A stretch of 64,000 nt of DNA from Eledone cirrhosa (GCA_964016885.1 OZ024743.1:16428972-16492971), one strand, 5' to 3'. Counted from the first letter of the stretch, positions 46,459 through 58,886 are shown. Notes: generated from the sequence alone by a model not told the origin. Program-made: numbers and translations.

Positions 46459-46879
46459 CCTGTGTCAGTGTTGAACAAAAAGGTGACGTGGTTGCCTTAA
46501 CACCGTATGGCATAAATTCAGGCTGTTCAGTTTGTTTACAAACGAACAAAGCGACGTTAGCGCCGCTAAACTGATACGTGCATATATGTATGTGTACCTG
46601 TATGCATATGTATGTATATATGTATATATATATATATATGTGCATGCTACTGTACGTCTGTATACATATATGTATGTACGTATACATGCATACTTACATT
46701 TAAGTAAGTGCCATACTAAGAGTGAGAAATGAAATTTCGTTTTCATTTTGTTTCAATTTATCGTTTTCGGTATGCCTGACCGATTTAACTCACTCAATAT
46801 GCAAATTAGGCTGCTCAGCCGTTAATTTTCATAAGGAAAGTATATACTTTCGAACGTTCAACTATCTGGCAGATGGGTA

Positions 46880-46924
46880 AACGGTGCTGATGATAGCTAA
46901 CAAGCTTGAAACTAGTACATCGTT
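46880..46924 (+). ncRNA. Type I hammerhead ribozyme, block 4 unit 3
   Basis: Identical motif. Confidence 0.85.
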
Positions 46925-47345
46925 CCTGTGTCAGTGTTGAACAAAAAGGTGACGTGGTTGCCTTAACACCGTATGGCATAAATTCAGGCTGTTCAGTTTG
47001 TTTACAAACGAACAAAGCGACGTTAGCGCCGCTAAACTGATACGTGCATATATGTATGTGTACCTGTATGCATATGTATGTATATATGTATATATATATA
47101 TATATGTGCATGCTACTGTACGTCTGTATACATATATGTATGTACGTATACATGCATACTTACATTTAAGTAAGTGCCATACTAAGAGTGAGAAATGAAA
47201 TTTCGTTTTCATTTTGTTTCAATTTATCGTTTTCGGTATGCCTGACCGATTTAACTCACTCAATATGCAAATTAGGCTGCTCAGCCGTTAATTTTCATAA
47301 GGAAAGTATATACTTTCGAACGTTCAACTATCTGGCAGATGGGTA

Positions 47346-47390
47346 AACGGTGCTGATGATAGCTAACAAGCTTGAAACTAGTACATCGTT
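47346..47390 (+). ncRNA. Type I hammerhead ribozyme, block 4 unit 4
   Basis: Identical motif. Confidence 0.85.
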
Positions 47391-47811
47391 CCTGTGTCAG
47401 TGTTGAACAAAAAGGTGACGTGGTTGCCTTAACACCGTATGGCATAAATTCAGGCTGTTCAGTTTGTTTACAAACGAACAAAGCGACGTTAGCGCCGCTA
47501 AACTGATACGTGCATATATGTATGTGTACCTGTATGCATATGTATGTATATATGTATATATATATATATATGTGCATGCTACTGTACGTCTGTATACATA
47601 TATGTATGTACGTATACATGCATACTTACATTTAAGTAAGTGCCATACTAAGAGTGAGAAATGAAATTTCGTTTTCATTTTGTTTCAATTTATCGTTTTC
47701 GGTATGCCTGACCGATTTAACTCACTCAATATGCAAATTAGGCTGCTCAGCCGTTAATTTTCATAAGGAAAGTATATACTTTCGAACGTTCAACTATCTG
47801 GCAGATGGGTA

Positions 47812-47856
47812 AACGGTGCTGATGATAGCTAACAAGCTTGAAACTAGTACATCGTT
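47812..47856 (+). ncRNA. Type I hammerhead ribozyme, block 4 unit 5
   Basis: Identical motif. Confidence 0.85.
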
Positions 47857-48279
47857 CCTGTGTCAGTGTTGAACAAAAAGGTGACGTGGTTGCCTTAACA
47901 CCGTATGGCATAAATTCAGGCTGTTCAGTTTGTTTACAAACGAACAAAGCGACGTTAGCGCCGCTAAACTGATACGTGCATATATGTATGTGTACCTGTA
48001 TGCATATGTATGTATATATGTATATATATATATATATATGTGCATGCTACTGTACGTCTGTATACATATATGTATGTACGTATACATGCATACTTACATT
48101 TAAGTAAGTGCCATACTAAGAGTGAGAAATGAAATTTCGTTTTCATTTTGTTTCAATTTATCGTTTTCGGTATGCCTGACCGATTTAACTCACTCAATAT
48201 GCAAATTAGGCTGCTCAGCCGTTAATTTTCATAAGGAAAGTATATACTTTCGAACGTTCAACTATCTGGCAGATGGGTA

Positions 48280-48324
48280 AACGGTGCTGATGATAGCTAA
48301 CAAGCTTGAAACTAGTACATCGTT
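48280..48324 (+). ncRNA. Type I hammerhead ribozyme, block 4 unit 6
   Basis: Identical motif, 468 bp from the previous one because of one extra TA in the intervening repeat. Confidence 0.85.
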
Positions 48325-48621
48325 CCTGTGTCAGTGTTGAACAAAAAGGTGACGTGGTTGCCTTAACACCGTATGGCATAAATTCAGGCTGTTCAGTTTG
48401 TTTACAAACGAACAAAGCGACGTTAGCGCCGCTAAACTGATACGTGCATATATGTATGTGTACCTGTATGCATATGTATGTATATATGTATATATATATA
48501 TATATGTGCATGCTACTGTACGTCTGTATACATATATGTATGTACGTATACATGCATACTTACATTTAAGTAAGTGCCATACTAAGAGTGAGAAATGAAA
48601 TTTCGTTTTCATTTTGTTTCA

Positions 48622-48627
<6 letters not shown>

Positions 48628-48660
<33 letters not shown>
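48628..48660. repeat. (TA)n microsatellite
   Basis: TA run separating the homogeneous block 4 from the diverged block 5. Confidence 0.95.
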
Positions 48661-48664
<4 letters not shown>

Positions 48665-49097
48665 TGCTACTGTACGTCTGTATACATATATGTATGTACG
48701 TATACATACATACTTACATTTAAGTAAGTGCCGTACTAAGAGTGAGAAATGAAATTTCGTTTCATTATATTACAACTTATCGTTTTCGGTACGCCTGGCC
48801 GACTTAACTCACTCGATATGCAAATTAGGCTGCTCAGCCGTTAATTTTCATAAGGAAAGTATATACTTTCGAACGTTCAACTATCTGGCAGAAGGGTATA
48901 CGGTGCTGATGATAACTAACAAGCTTGAAACTAGTACATCGTTCCTGTGTCAGTGTTGAACAAAAAGGTGACGTGGTTGCCTTAACACCGTATGGCATAA
49001 ATCAGGTTGTTAGCTTGTTTACAAACGAACAAAGCGGGCGTTATAATAAACGTTCGCTAAACTGATACGTACATATATATATGTGTACCTGTATGTA

Positions 49098-49135
<38 letters not shown>

Positions 49136-49183
49136 TGCTACTGTACGTCTGTATACATATATGTATGTACGTATTCATACATA

Positions 49184-49188
<5 letters not shown>
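48661..49188 (+). repeat. 466-family array, block 5: diverged unit and partial unit
   Basis: Resembles block 1 (CGTACTAAGAGTGAG, TCATTATATTACAACTTATC) rather than blocks 3 and 4, in inverted orientation. The array is therefore flanked on both sides by the older sub-type. Confidence 0.9.
48899..48943 (+). ncRNA. Hammerhead ribozyme, degenerate, block 5
   Basis: Core intact; stem II has one G to A change (TAACT instead of TAGCT) that removes a pair. Confidence 0.55.

Positions 49189-49225
<37 letters not shown>
49187..49225. repeat. (TA)n microsatellite
   Basis: TA run closing the array. Confidence 0.95.
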
Positions 49226-49229
<4 letters not shown>

Positions 49230-49302
49230 TGCAATAGCTATTCTCAATTTACTACATACGTAGTGAATGGAGAATAGATATTACACAATTATGGTGCAAA
49301 TT

Positions 49303-49620
49303 CTATATAATTAAACTAAGTTTAATGATTCGTTCTCTTTCGTGAATCAGGTACTGGGAAGATGTGAGGATGAGGGTGTCGTCCACGTACCTTGAGAAAA
49401 AGGCGACGGCGTTGGGGTGGCATGTGTTGAGTGCCTCGCGCTCGAGGCTGTCCACGTATGAGATCGCTAGTGCACCCGACAGGCTTGAGCCCATGAGCAG
49501 CCCCGAGGTTTACCGGTATGTTTGGTCGAGAAAACCGAAATACGTGTTGTCAACGTCGACGGATAGGAGCTGATGGATGTCAATGGGTGTTAGCCCGAAG
49601 CAGTTTAGGTCGGATGTAAA
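49303..49620 (-). pseudogene. Canonical PLE RT fragment
   Basis: Minus strand reads LSVDVDNTYFGFLDQTYR, a stop, then TSGLLMGSSLSGALAIS (motif B), SLEREAL and FSRYVDDTLIL (motif C, YVDD). It ends in HERERIIKLSL. This belongs to the YVDD/YLDD PLE type but differs from the 38-40-kb copy. Both ends are truncated, the right end against TA/GATA repeats. Confidence 0.85.
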
Positions 49621-49629
49621 GAGCGACCA

Positions 49630-49707
49630 CATATATATATATAAACATACATATATTCATATATATCTCTCTATTTATCTATCTATCTATCTATGTATCT
49701 ATATATC

Positions 49708-49759
<52 letters not shown>

Positions 49760-49769
49760 AGTGAGCGTG
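49630..49769. repeat. (TA)n/(CTAT)n/(TG)n microsatellites
   Basis: Mixed simple repeats with CTATCTATCTAT and TGTGTG blocks. Confidence 0.9.
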
Positions 49770-49903
49770 TGTATAATAAAAATAAGGAGTAGGAATATGG
49801 TATTCGAATAGTCTCAACATCATATATATAGTAAGTTTTCGTTGAATCGATGCAAGTAGATTCTATACACAGCTAATTTGGCACGTCAGTTTTTCGTTTC
49901 AGT
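49770..49903 (+). repeat. Dispersed repeat, partner of 27420-27545
   Basis: Inverted copy of the sequence beside PLE copy 2. Here it lies beside the canonical PLE fragment. Confidence 0.8.
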
Positions 49904-51732
49904 AGCACCAAGTTATCACTGATGCGTCTTTCATGAAAATTAATTGATTCTTTTGAATCAAAGTATATAATGACTACCATTTTTCTACTCCATTAAAACT
50001 ACTTCCAACTTGACCTCACTTCTTTTCAATATTTCATTTTTGTTGTCATTTTTTTCTTCTGTATACTTGCACTGCATAATATCAGTACCCTTCAGGAATG
50101 ATGTAATTATCATATAGATTTCATATCTCGGTTAATTCCATTACACTTAACTCGCATCTAATATAATTCTCTCTATTCGTAAATGTTCTTGTTGTTGACA
50201 ATTTCGCTATTTCTGATTCTGTTACCATTATATGATTTAATATTCGGTTTAGGTCTGACGAATCAGACATAAAATTAAAGGCCCTCTAGCTATTACATTT
50301 GAGCATATATTCAAACGTTTCTAATATAACAGTTGCTCGACATGTTGGAGGGGTGAACATAACCTTAGAGGAACTGCGTGTGGCCTTTAGTCAAGCTTTT
50401 TAGTTGAGACATTTACTTTATTGACGTGGTCAAAATTCCTTTCGCTTCAGATTCGATAAGATACGAAGCTGATGTCACGTAGCATTTGAATTAATAGTCC
50501 GTCCGACAAGATGCCTGTGGCAACTTCTCTCTTTCTTTCTATATTAAGTTGAAATCTTATTGTAATATTCCTGAATTGTAGACCGAAACCGTCATAATGT
50601 TAACAGCAGCGTCTTGTCTTTCGGTGTTTTATGATTAAACGGTTGGCCCTCCTGTACTAAATGTTATATCAATGTATTCTACGCATTTATAAAGTATATT
50701 CATAGCAAATGTTTTAAAAAACAATGTCATTTTTAAAGTTTCTTTTCTTATTTTGCTGGAATGACGTAAATAAAATATGGAGAGACACATTCGTTTGACG
50801 GTTTATTATACTCTACCCTAAAATCCTATTATTCTCAATAAAGGTGAATAACATACGGACTTTCATTTGTATCAGTTGCGGCTTCTATTCCGTCTTTGTG
50901 ATACTAGGTCTATTTCACGTTCCTGTTAATATATTATGTTAAATATGTACACTGTTAATTAGCGCAGAAATCAAAATACAATATCTCCTATAAAGAAACG
51001 ATTGTAAAAACATTACATTTTCTAATTATCGTATTGTAAAATTAGAATCGGACATTCATTCTCATCTCTTTGATTATTAAAACTGCAATTTGACTTTGGA
51101 TGAATAACTGAGATGTCATGTGTTCGAGAGAACCTTGCCAGTGATTATGTAGCTTTCCATTGAAAACACCCCCCCCTGCACAAATGTTCATTGTAGATGT
51201 TAAGATTTCAATAATGTAGATTCATATTATGTATCTGATGTATCTGTGTCATGAAATTACTAGGAAGCAAATTATACATTACTTAACTTAAATAGCTTAC
51301 CAATATAGTTTCTGTAACAAAATTACATTCCCCCGAAGAATCGACTGTGATTGGTATACATTTGAAGAAATATATAGATTTCCTAAATATACAGCTCTTT
51401 AGAGACAGTGTTTGGTTAGCTAACGTAGGTGTTAACAGCTGTCAATAGTCGTCAGTGGAGTGGCATTTCTGAACATTATGACTTACTTATAGAATTGAAA
51501 ATATAATCCCTCAAATGAAACTAATTCGTCATTGCGGTTTGGATTCTGATTTGCTAGTCACTCATGCAATTGTAGTCTGCAATATTTATACGTTTTTATT
51601 AAGAGACATTGTGCATAGTAAACATATTTCATTATAGACTGACGCACGATCAAATAATTTTCAGCCGTATGTTCTCAAATGAACTTTGCTTTCGATAGAT
51701 CAGAACACATATAATTAACTATTATTACTAAT
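49904..51732. other. AT-rich stretch without recognised features
   Basis: No gene, repeat family or RNA recognised; frames are short. Confidence 0.45.
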
Positions 51733-51847
51733 AGTTCAAATCCCGCCGAGGTTAACTTTGCCTTTCATCCTTACGGGGTCGATAACATAAAGTACCAGTA
51801 ATGCACTGAGTAATTGCTGACCTTGTGCCTAAAGTAGAAACAATTAT
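51733..51847 (+). repeat. tRNA-derived SINE, 5'-truncated
   Basis: Starts at the B-box (GTTCAAATCCCGCCGAGG) and continues through TTTCATCCTTACGGGGTCG and ACCTTGTGCCTAAAGTAG. Confidence 0.88.
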
Positions 51848-53240
51848 TACTAAGTGAATCGGTTCAAACAACTCATTCGCGACTGAACATCATTTTGGAT
51901 ATATATATTATTCCATCCAAAAGTATTACGTTTTTTAGCCTTATGCAAGATCAAAGATAATTAAATATGTCTTTCCTTGATTAATTTTAAGAGGATTTGA
52001 TTGCTAGTTCTACCAGGTAGATCGAGCGCCCTCTGTTTATATATTACAATGATTTCAGTTGTAGACAGATTTTTATGCGTTTTACGCAGGATATTTTAAC
52101 TGCCATTTTACTACAAACATTGTTCGTTTCCACATATGTCTATTTTAAAGTTCTGTATGGAATAATGTGTTAACTAAGTATATCAATAATTATTCTAAAT
52201 CTTTACTTGGCCCTTTCGTTAGAAGACCCAGCATATTCAATTATTCTATAATCTATGACTCTATAAATGTTGAAACACGTTTTATTTTCTTTGTTTTTTA
52301 GGTGGTGAGTTAGTTGTACAGATGAAAGTATTTTCATCCATGCTATTAGGTAATAAAGCTTTCATCATCTTGAATGTTATTTCGGTTTTCATGTCTATAT
52401 TGTGGTTTATGATTTTTTATACCAACAACCAAAAACAATAATTTTTAGTGTAAAATTAATACATCCATATATATCTATTTCTTAATAATTATTTCATTCC
52501 CGGATGTTATTTCCGTTTGCTTTTCCTTTTCTTACTTGTGGTCGATATAATCGACTTTCCTCTACCACAATTGTTAATCATGTGACGTAATTAGAGATCA
52601 TTATCATTTCACTACAAAGATGTAATTAGAGGATTATGATTATCTGACTCCGAAATTTGACTTATCATATCGTACATTGAGTTAAATTTTCGAACAATTT
52701 ATCATGCCTTTATTTATAGCAGGTTTCTTATATTCAGGTATTTAACATTCAGAATCTGAACAAAATAATTCTAATTTGAAAGAAACAAACGTGTATGTTT
52801 TGTTGGTAAATCAAACTTTCATTGCCAGTGACAGAAGCCGCTTATTTGTAAACGTGAATGCATTTGATGTGCATAAATATGCTTCATTTACATTGTAATA
52901 AGTTACATTCTTTTACAGTTTCTCAATATTAAAATGTTTCGGTGTCAACTTATTACTTATGAAAATATAATTACATATTAAAACATAATACAATATTCTA
53001 ACATGTGAACAAAAATCTACTTTAGATGTAAATCATTAATCTTTAATATCATGATTGAAAAAACATTTTCAAATACGAATAATGCACAAATATGTTTTAG
53101 AATGTTGTTAAATGTTCTCTGGATAGATCATTTACAATCACATTTAAGTATTTTGCCCTGCATTTTAAACAGATTATTTATGTGCATGTCGATAGATGCT
53201 TACTCAAATAGAATTCTTATATACCCTTATAGTTTCTAGT
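51848..53240. other. AT-rich stretch without recognised features
   Basis: Nothing identifiable. Confidence 0.45.
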
Positions 53241-53248
53241 TGTCAAAT

Positions 53249-53395
<147 letters not shown>

Positions 53396-54814
53396 ATTTG
53401 AAAATGTTTAAATCCAAACACGGAATTACTACAATGATGCTATCTTTAGAAAATCGAGTAAAATATCCTTAGGGACAAAACCTATATGGCCACAAGACAC
53501 TACAGATACTCGAACATTATATCTCTTGAGTTCCGGTGAAGCTCGTTATTTACTACGCGACATGGTAGCTGATAACAATTATCCTTTAAATTAGGAAATA
53601 TATATAATAGTTTAAGAGTTTAAACCCGGTAGTAAACAAATATTTTATGTATGGAGGTATTTGGATAATTTCAAATTTCACTTCTACAATCAATGATGCT
53701 TTTTTCCTTGCGTTACCACTTACATAATTTACATCATAGTGTCCCTTGCTTCATTTCAGTTGTAAAACATTGTCTAATTGTTTGTGCACTTCACTGTTTT
53801 ATTTTAAAAGCACTATAGTTTAATTTTTTGCCTGTTTCTTTGTTATTATATCGTTACAGATGCACCTATTTAGCAGCATGTTCTTTCAAACCTGCTTGTA
53901 ATTTGCGAACAACAATTATTCAACTTAATCATTTTACAGAAAAAATATATTTTGCAGGTCTTGACGATGCAGAATGTATGATATTGTGTTATTTCTACCA
54001 ACTTCTCCATACTTATATTCTCCAAGTTTTAAATATACACATATATATATAAATGTGTGTGTGTCTGTGTGCGTTTGTGTGTGTATGTGTGTGTATATGT
54101 GCGCGTGTGTGTGTATGTGTGTGCATGTAAATATATATATTTATACTCAAACATATGTACAATTTGTTTTAATGTTACATCTGAGAATGTAGCATCGTCT
54201 CATCCATGGATTGTACGCTTTGCGTTTTGCCTTTTGTGGTTTTTCTTTTATTTTCTGATATAATGTCTGTCCGTTTCTATTGTAGCACACAATTCCTATC
54301 TTCTGTAAAATATTTCAGTTACTTTATAAGATTTTCCTAACCCTTTGTCTTGTTCAATCTTCTTGCATGAATATTGCTTTCTTTACACAATGTGTCAAAT
54401 TCCATTGTAGCACGTTTCGTAATTTATTATTGCTACTTAATTACTAAATTTGTTTTATGTATCTTTCTACTTTCTACATTTTCCCCACTAAAAACATACT
54501 CTTCTTTTATGGGGACAATTGAAATTAGTTTAAACAGTTGTATATCTTTCTCAGAATATTTAAGCTTATTTAATTTCTTGCATATTTTCTCAAACATTTT
54601 AATGATTCTCGTTTTACTCTCCTATTTGATTAATCTCTTTTCCTATTTTTTGTTTCACATGTCTGATACTTAATTTAAACTTCCTATAAAGAATTGCTAT
54701 TTTGTAGTTGATAATCAATGTTATTATTTTTTTTTTTGTTTGGCGATTTATTATAATATTGCAGTACATTTTGAAGATTTGTGAGAGGCAGTTTTTAATA
54801 TAGATTATTTTGCT
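53396..54814. other. No recognised gene; contains (TG)n at 54054-54125
   Basis: Apart from the TG-rich block, nothing identifiable. Confidence 0.45.
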
Positions 54815-54834
54815 TTATATTATTATTATTATTA
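54815..54834. repeat. (TTA)n tail of LINE copy A
   Basis: Short TTA repeat at the 3' end of the minus-strand LINE. Confidence 0.85.
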
Positions 54835-54978
54835 CAGTTGCATTTATCTTGCTTTATGTTCATACGAGTTATCACCAAGTCACAACCAGTGACCTCAAGA
54901 GACAACAAGGTCCGCCATGTTCAAGAAAGAACATACATATTCACACATGCATCTTTAGTGTTTAGACTTGTGATGTAC

Positions 54979-55662
54979 TTATATTGACAGAATCTTCCTT
55001 AGTATATGAGCAGTTCCCATTAGTACTATCTTTTGTATTTCTCCTATACGCGGGTTTCCTGGGGTTTGCGATATGTAATCATTAGACCCCTTAGGTATCA
55101 TTCCCAGAGCGCCTACAACCACTGGTATTGTTTTAGTTCTCAATTTCCACATTTTTCCAATTTCTATCTCCAGGTCCTTATACTTGCTCAATTTTTCAAA
55201 TGTTTTTATAGATACATTCTTGTCTATTGGAACAGACATATCAATTAGCAGGCATACCTTCTTTTGAAAGTCTTTCAATATTATATCAGGTCTGTTTGCA
55301 TCTATTTTTCGGTCTGTTTTGATGCTAAAGTTCCACAATATTGAGATGTGATCTTTTTCAAGTATGGGAGGTGGTTGATGCTCCCACCAATTATTTTGAT
55401 GGGGCAGGTCAAAATGCTTACACATTATCCAATGTATGTATTGTGCAGCTCTGTCATGCCTGTTTAGGTATTCGGTTGGAGCTATAGGACTGCACATTGA
55501 AATTATATGGTCAATGGTCTCTCGTTGTTTTTTGCATACACGGCATAATGGGCTGCACCCATTTTTTATTATGTTGGCTTGGTAATTTTTTGTTGGCAGA
55601 CACTGATCTTGTGCCGATATAATCAGTCCTTCAGTCTCCGATATCAGTCCAGAGGATGCCAA
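54979..55662 (-). pseudogene. LINE copy A: CCHC zinc knuckle and restriction-like endonuclease
   Basis: 227 codons. CRVCKKQRETIDHIISMC has Cys40, Cys43, His52 and Cys57, the knuckle that precedes the endonuclease in R2-group elements. The nuclease core follows: ILWNFSIKTDRKI, RPDIILKD (Pro-Asp at 125-126) and LLIDMSVP (Asp141), i.e. the R-PD-x-D layout of the RLE that nicks the target. The end VVVGALGMIPKG is also family-typical. A frameshift separates it from the RT upstream. Confidence 0.88.
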
Positions 55663-55791
55663 CCACTGATGGGTTAAAGTTTTGTCAACATCAGGATTGT
55701 TAGCTCGCTCTGGGTATTTTCCATACAGAGGCTTTTCTTGCCATTTCTTAGACAGTTTCTGTAGCAGTTCTTTCTTTGCAGTTACTTTTAC

Positions 55792-57190
55792 CTACTTCGC
55801 TTTTTCTGTGTTTTCCATTTCAGCAGTAAATGGGACTTCTGAAATTTGTAGTCCATTACTGTATCTTTGTGCATCTTTTGTAATGGAATATGATCTTTTG
55901 ATGCTTTCGTGTTTCAAAACGAGTTTGATCATCCAATCATGTGATTCCCTTAGATATGTAGATAATCCAATTGTTGCAGTTTTCAACGCAATGTCTAACT
56001 GGATTAACCCACGTCCTCCTTCTTTCCTAGGGATATATATTCCATCTATATCTGCTTTAGGGTGATGCATTCTGTGCATGGTTAAGAATTTTCGAATTTT
56101 TGTATCGAGCCTACGGATCTCTGTACTTGACCAGTTGATGACATTGTAACTGTAGGTTACTACTGGTATGGCAAGCGTGTTTATGGCATAGATCCTATTC
56201 CTTGCATTCAATTCCGTTTTTAAGATTGCTCTCACTCTGCGGTAACATTCCTTCCTTATCCTTTCCCTCATTGTCGAGTGCTTGATTCCATCTCCTTCAC
56301 AAACACCTAGATATCTGTAAGTTTTTTCTTGATCAAGTTCTCTTATCACATTCCCCCGATCAAGATTAATGTCTGAACTCTTCAGCAGCTTTCCTCTGGT
56401 GAACGTTGCTTTGGCGCATTTATCTAGTCCAAACTCCATTTTAATGTCATCACTGAACTGCTTCACAGTGGATAATAGCCCTTGCAATTGTTCATCATTT
56501 TTTGCAAATAGTTTCAGGTCATCCATGTAGAACAGGTGATTAATGGTTTTGTCATAGACTTTATATCCATGATTTGTTTCATTGAGCATTTTACTTACTG
56601 GTATAAGTGCGATGCAGTATAAAAGCGGTGATAAAGAGTCACCCTGAAAAATTCCACACTTAATATTAACTTCTCCAGCTTCCAGTGATTTTGTTTCACT
56701 ATTCAAAAGGAGTGTCGTTTTCCATGTCTTCATACTGAATGACAAAAACCTCCTGACAACGGGGGATACTTTGAAAATCTCTAAACATTTTTCAATCCAA
56801 CTGTGTGGCAAACTATCAAATGCTTTTTTATAATCTATCCAAGCAATCGATAGATTTTTGTGTCTATTATGACAATCTTCCAGTATCATTTTGTTAACCA
56901 GAAGCTGATCCTTACAGCCATATGAGCCTCCTTTACACCCTTTCTGCTCAATGGGAAATAGGTCATTTGTTATCAGGTGGTCATATGTGTATTCAGTTAG
57001 GACTGATGATAAAAGTTTATACATTGTGGTCAAGCAAGTTATCGGTCTGTAATTTTTGGGATTGTTTGTCTCATCATTCTTCGGAAGCAGGAATGTAATG
57101 CCGTTAACTAGCCATGAAGGTATCTTTTCTGGCTCCTTAACTATTTCATTGTAAAGGTGGGCTAACAGCTCATGAGACTCTGTGAAGGCA
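55792..57190 (-). pseudogene. LINE copy A: reverse transcriptase and thumb
   Basis: The frame is open from about 57190 through FLLPKNDETNNPKNYRPI and ITCLTTMYK (RT block 1-2) and the 413-codon stretch beginning at 57033. Counted from that Met: WIDYKKAFDSLPHSWI (motif A Asp67), IFQGDSLSPLL (motif B, 128-138), LFYMDDLKLFA (motif C, YMDD at 169-172), KTYRYLGV and the thumb with YSYNVINWSSTEI. Catalytic residues are all present. The link to the N-terminal region carries a deletion relative to copy B (the KWKSPGKDKI segment). Confidence 0.9.
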
Positions 57191-57416
57191 TTTATCCAAA
57201 AGTTTTGTATTTTGACTTTTCCTGGGGATTTCCATTTGCTGGTTTTTCTTAACTGTTATATTTTCCCATGTTTGTTCCTCAAGGTGAGCTGTATCTTTCA
57301 TTTGTCTGTCTATCCATGGGGCATGTATGTTATGAACTTTTTCTTCGGCCCAGATCTTTTCCCAGAATTCTTGCACTTCCTCCTAGGGTGGTATTGATTT
57401 AGCAGTTATTGTTGAC

Positions 57417-58610
57417 TTACCAATTTTTCTGTAGAAGTTTGTTTGGTTGTTTTTTGAACATATTATTGTCCTTATAGAATCTAGATCGTTTTTCAAAGCG
57501 CCTTATACGAGCAGCTTTGGTCGACACTTTTTGCTTGATTATTTCTATCAGAATGTCTATGTCACATGTTGATTTTATACCGTACTTTTTTTTCAATTTT
57601 CTAAGTTTAGTTTGTTTAACATGTTCACCTACTTTATAGCTTGTTAAAATTTCTATGTCAGATCGGAGAAGGTTTATTTGGCGATTGATGTTCTCTTGCC
57701 AAGTAGATTTCTTGTGGGAATTCCTTTGTTTTTTCATCTTCACTCCACATAAGTGAGTGGTGACTTTAGCCGATGCATAATAGAGATGATTTAAATCAGT
57801 AATGTTTAGTTTGTTTGTGATGATAATGTTTTTGTGAATTATGTTAGTCTTGTGTATTATCTTTTGGTTCTGTTTGGAGTTCTGGATCTTAGGGAGGGTG
57901 TCTCGTTGCCCCATGTCAGTTTCTTTCATTTTCATCCATTCGATCATAATTTCATCCTTCAAGTTGGCAAGTTCATTCTCATTCATTTCTTTATCATTTA
58001 CGATCTCATTATTTTCATTTGGTGTTTCATCCTGAGCATGCACTCCCTCCACTTTTTCGATCCTTTCTTTAATTTTTTCTGTTGCCAGTGATTCCGCCCC
58101 AACCCTGAGATTCGAAGTGTTACAGTTTACCTCGTTTTCACTGACACATGTTTCATTTTCCCTTCGCTGACTTTGTGCTAATAGCTTGATCTGATCAATT
58201 TCTATATCAGTTAGTAACTTTTTTCTTACAATATTTCTTCGTATATTGGCTAGTTTGTTACTGTCAATATAGCCACTGTTTTCGGGATGTTTCTTTTTCC
58301 AGTTGATATATGTCTGTTCTGTATTCGATGTATTTGATGGGTAGTACATGGCAGTGTAGAAAGCCTCAAGGACTTCTTTATTATCTTCCCTTGACCATTT
58401 TTCTCTCTTTTTCTTTGGATTTCTTGGTGGTGAGTATGGAGGGCCAACAGTAGGAGTATTCCGGTTATGGGAGGTCTCCAGCTCCGAAGTGATGGGAAGG
58501 TTTGAACCATTAGCTGATTTTTCGACCCCAGTCTCGTTCCTCTCTGAGGGACGTGGCCGTTTTTTACGCGGGTGACGGCCGATCCGGTATGAGATTTTAT
58601 CATTAGACAT
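57417..58610 (-). pseudogene. LINE copy A: N-terminal Myb-like region
   Basis: 397 codons from ATG at 58610. A basic start (PRKKRPRPS), then at 69-130 REKWSREDNKEVLEAFYTAM and INWKKKHPENSGYIDSNKLA, which looks like the Myb-type DNA-binding domain of R2-group LINEs. A charged, Asn/Glu-rich linker and a basic segment (RIRRFEKRSRFY) follow. It ends by a shift in an A-run at about 57440; copy B continues in frame there. Confidence 0.75.
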
Positions 58611-58675
58611 TTACTTTATTTTGTCGCGTTTTATCCTTATCCCCCAAGGGGTAATCATTTCGTGTTACCACTTCT

Positions 58676-58711
58676 AGAACGAGTGTCAACCAAGACTAGA
58701 GGGGTCGTTCT
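58676..58711 (-). ncRNA. Conserved hairpin in the LINE 5' UTR, copy A
   Basis: AGAACGA/TCGTTCT pair on the minus strand. In copy B the same positions read AGGACGA/TCGTCCT, a compensatory change. Confidence 0.45.
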
Positions 58712-58756
58712 CCCCTAGAGACACGGCTATTCCCCGCCGGCCGCCATCCCGGTATT

Positions 58757-58778
58757 TCTTCTTCTTCTTCTTCTTCTT

Positions 58779-58867
<89 letters not shown>

Positions 58868-58886
58868 CATTATTATTATTATTATT
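58757..58886. repeat. (TTC)n(TTA)n array between the two LINE copies
   Basis: About 50 bp of TTC followed by about 80 bp of TTA. It is both the 3' tail of copy B and the insertion context of copy A. A similar compound array lies at 63811-63915. Confidence 0.95.

Larger units (their letters stand above)
45728..48627 (+). repeat. 466-bp array, block 4: six near-identical units, ribozyme on plus strand
   Basis: Mirror image of block 3. Period 466 for five steps (45948, 46414, 46880, 47346, 47812), then 468 because of one extra TA (about 48030). The joint with block 3 has about 75 bp of unpaired spacer (45728-45802), after which the sequence is the reverse complement of block 3. Confidence 0.95.
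54835..58755 (-). mobile_element. R4/Dong-like RLE-type LINE, copy A (near full length)
   Basis: On the minus strand the order is: structured 5' UTR (58755-58611), Myb-like N-terminal region, RT, CCHC and restriction-like endonuclease, 3' UTR and (TAA)n tail. The domain order is that of R2/R4-group LINEs, which have one ORF and a C-terminal RLE. Insertion in TAA repeats recalls the silkworm Dong element. About 3.9 kb, broken by frameshifts. Confidence 0.88.

Noticed and set aside
43911..48612. Repeated open frames of 66, 93 and 112 codons in the 466-bp units
   Set aside because: They overlap on both strands, are dominated by translated TA/CATA repeat, and shift or break in the diverged units. 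Conservation is explained by recent duplication of the unit; the ribozyme is a better-supported function.
57834..58091. Plus-strand frames opposite the LINE N-terminal region, also at 61879-62168
   Set aside because: Antisense shadows of the minus-strand LINE coding sequence, repeated because the LINE is present twice.
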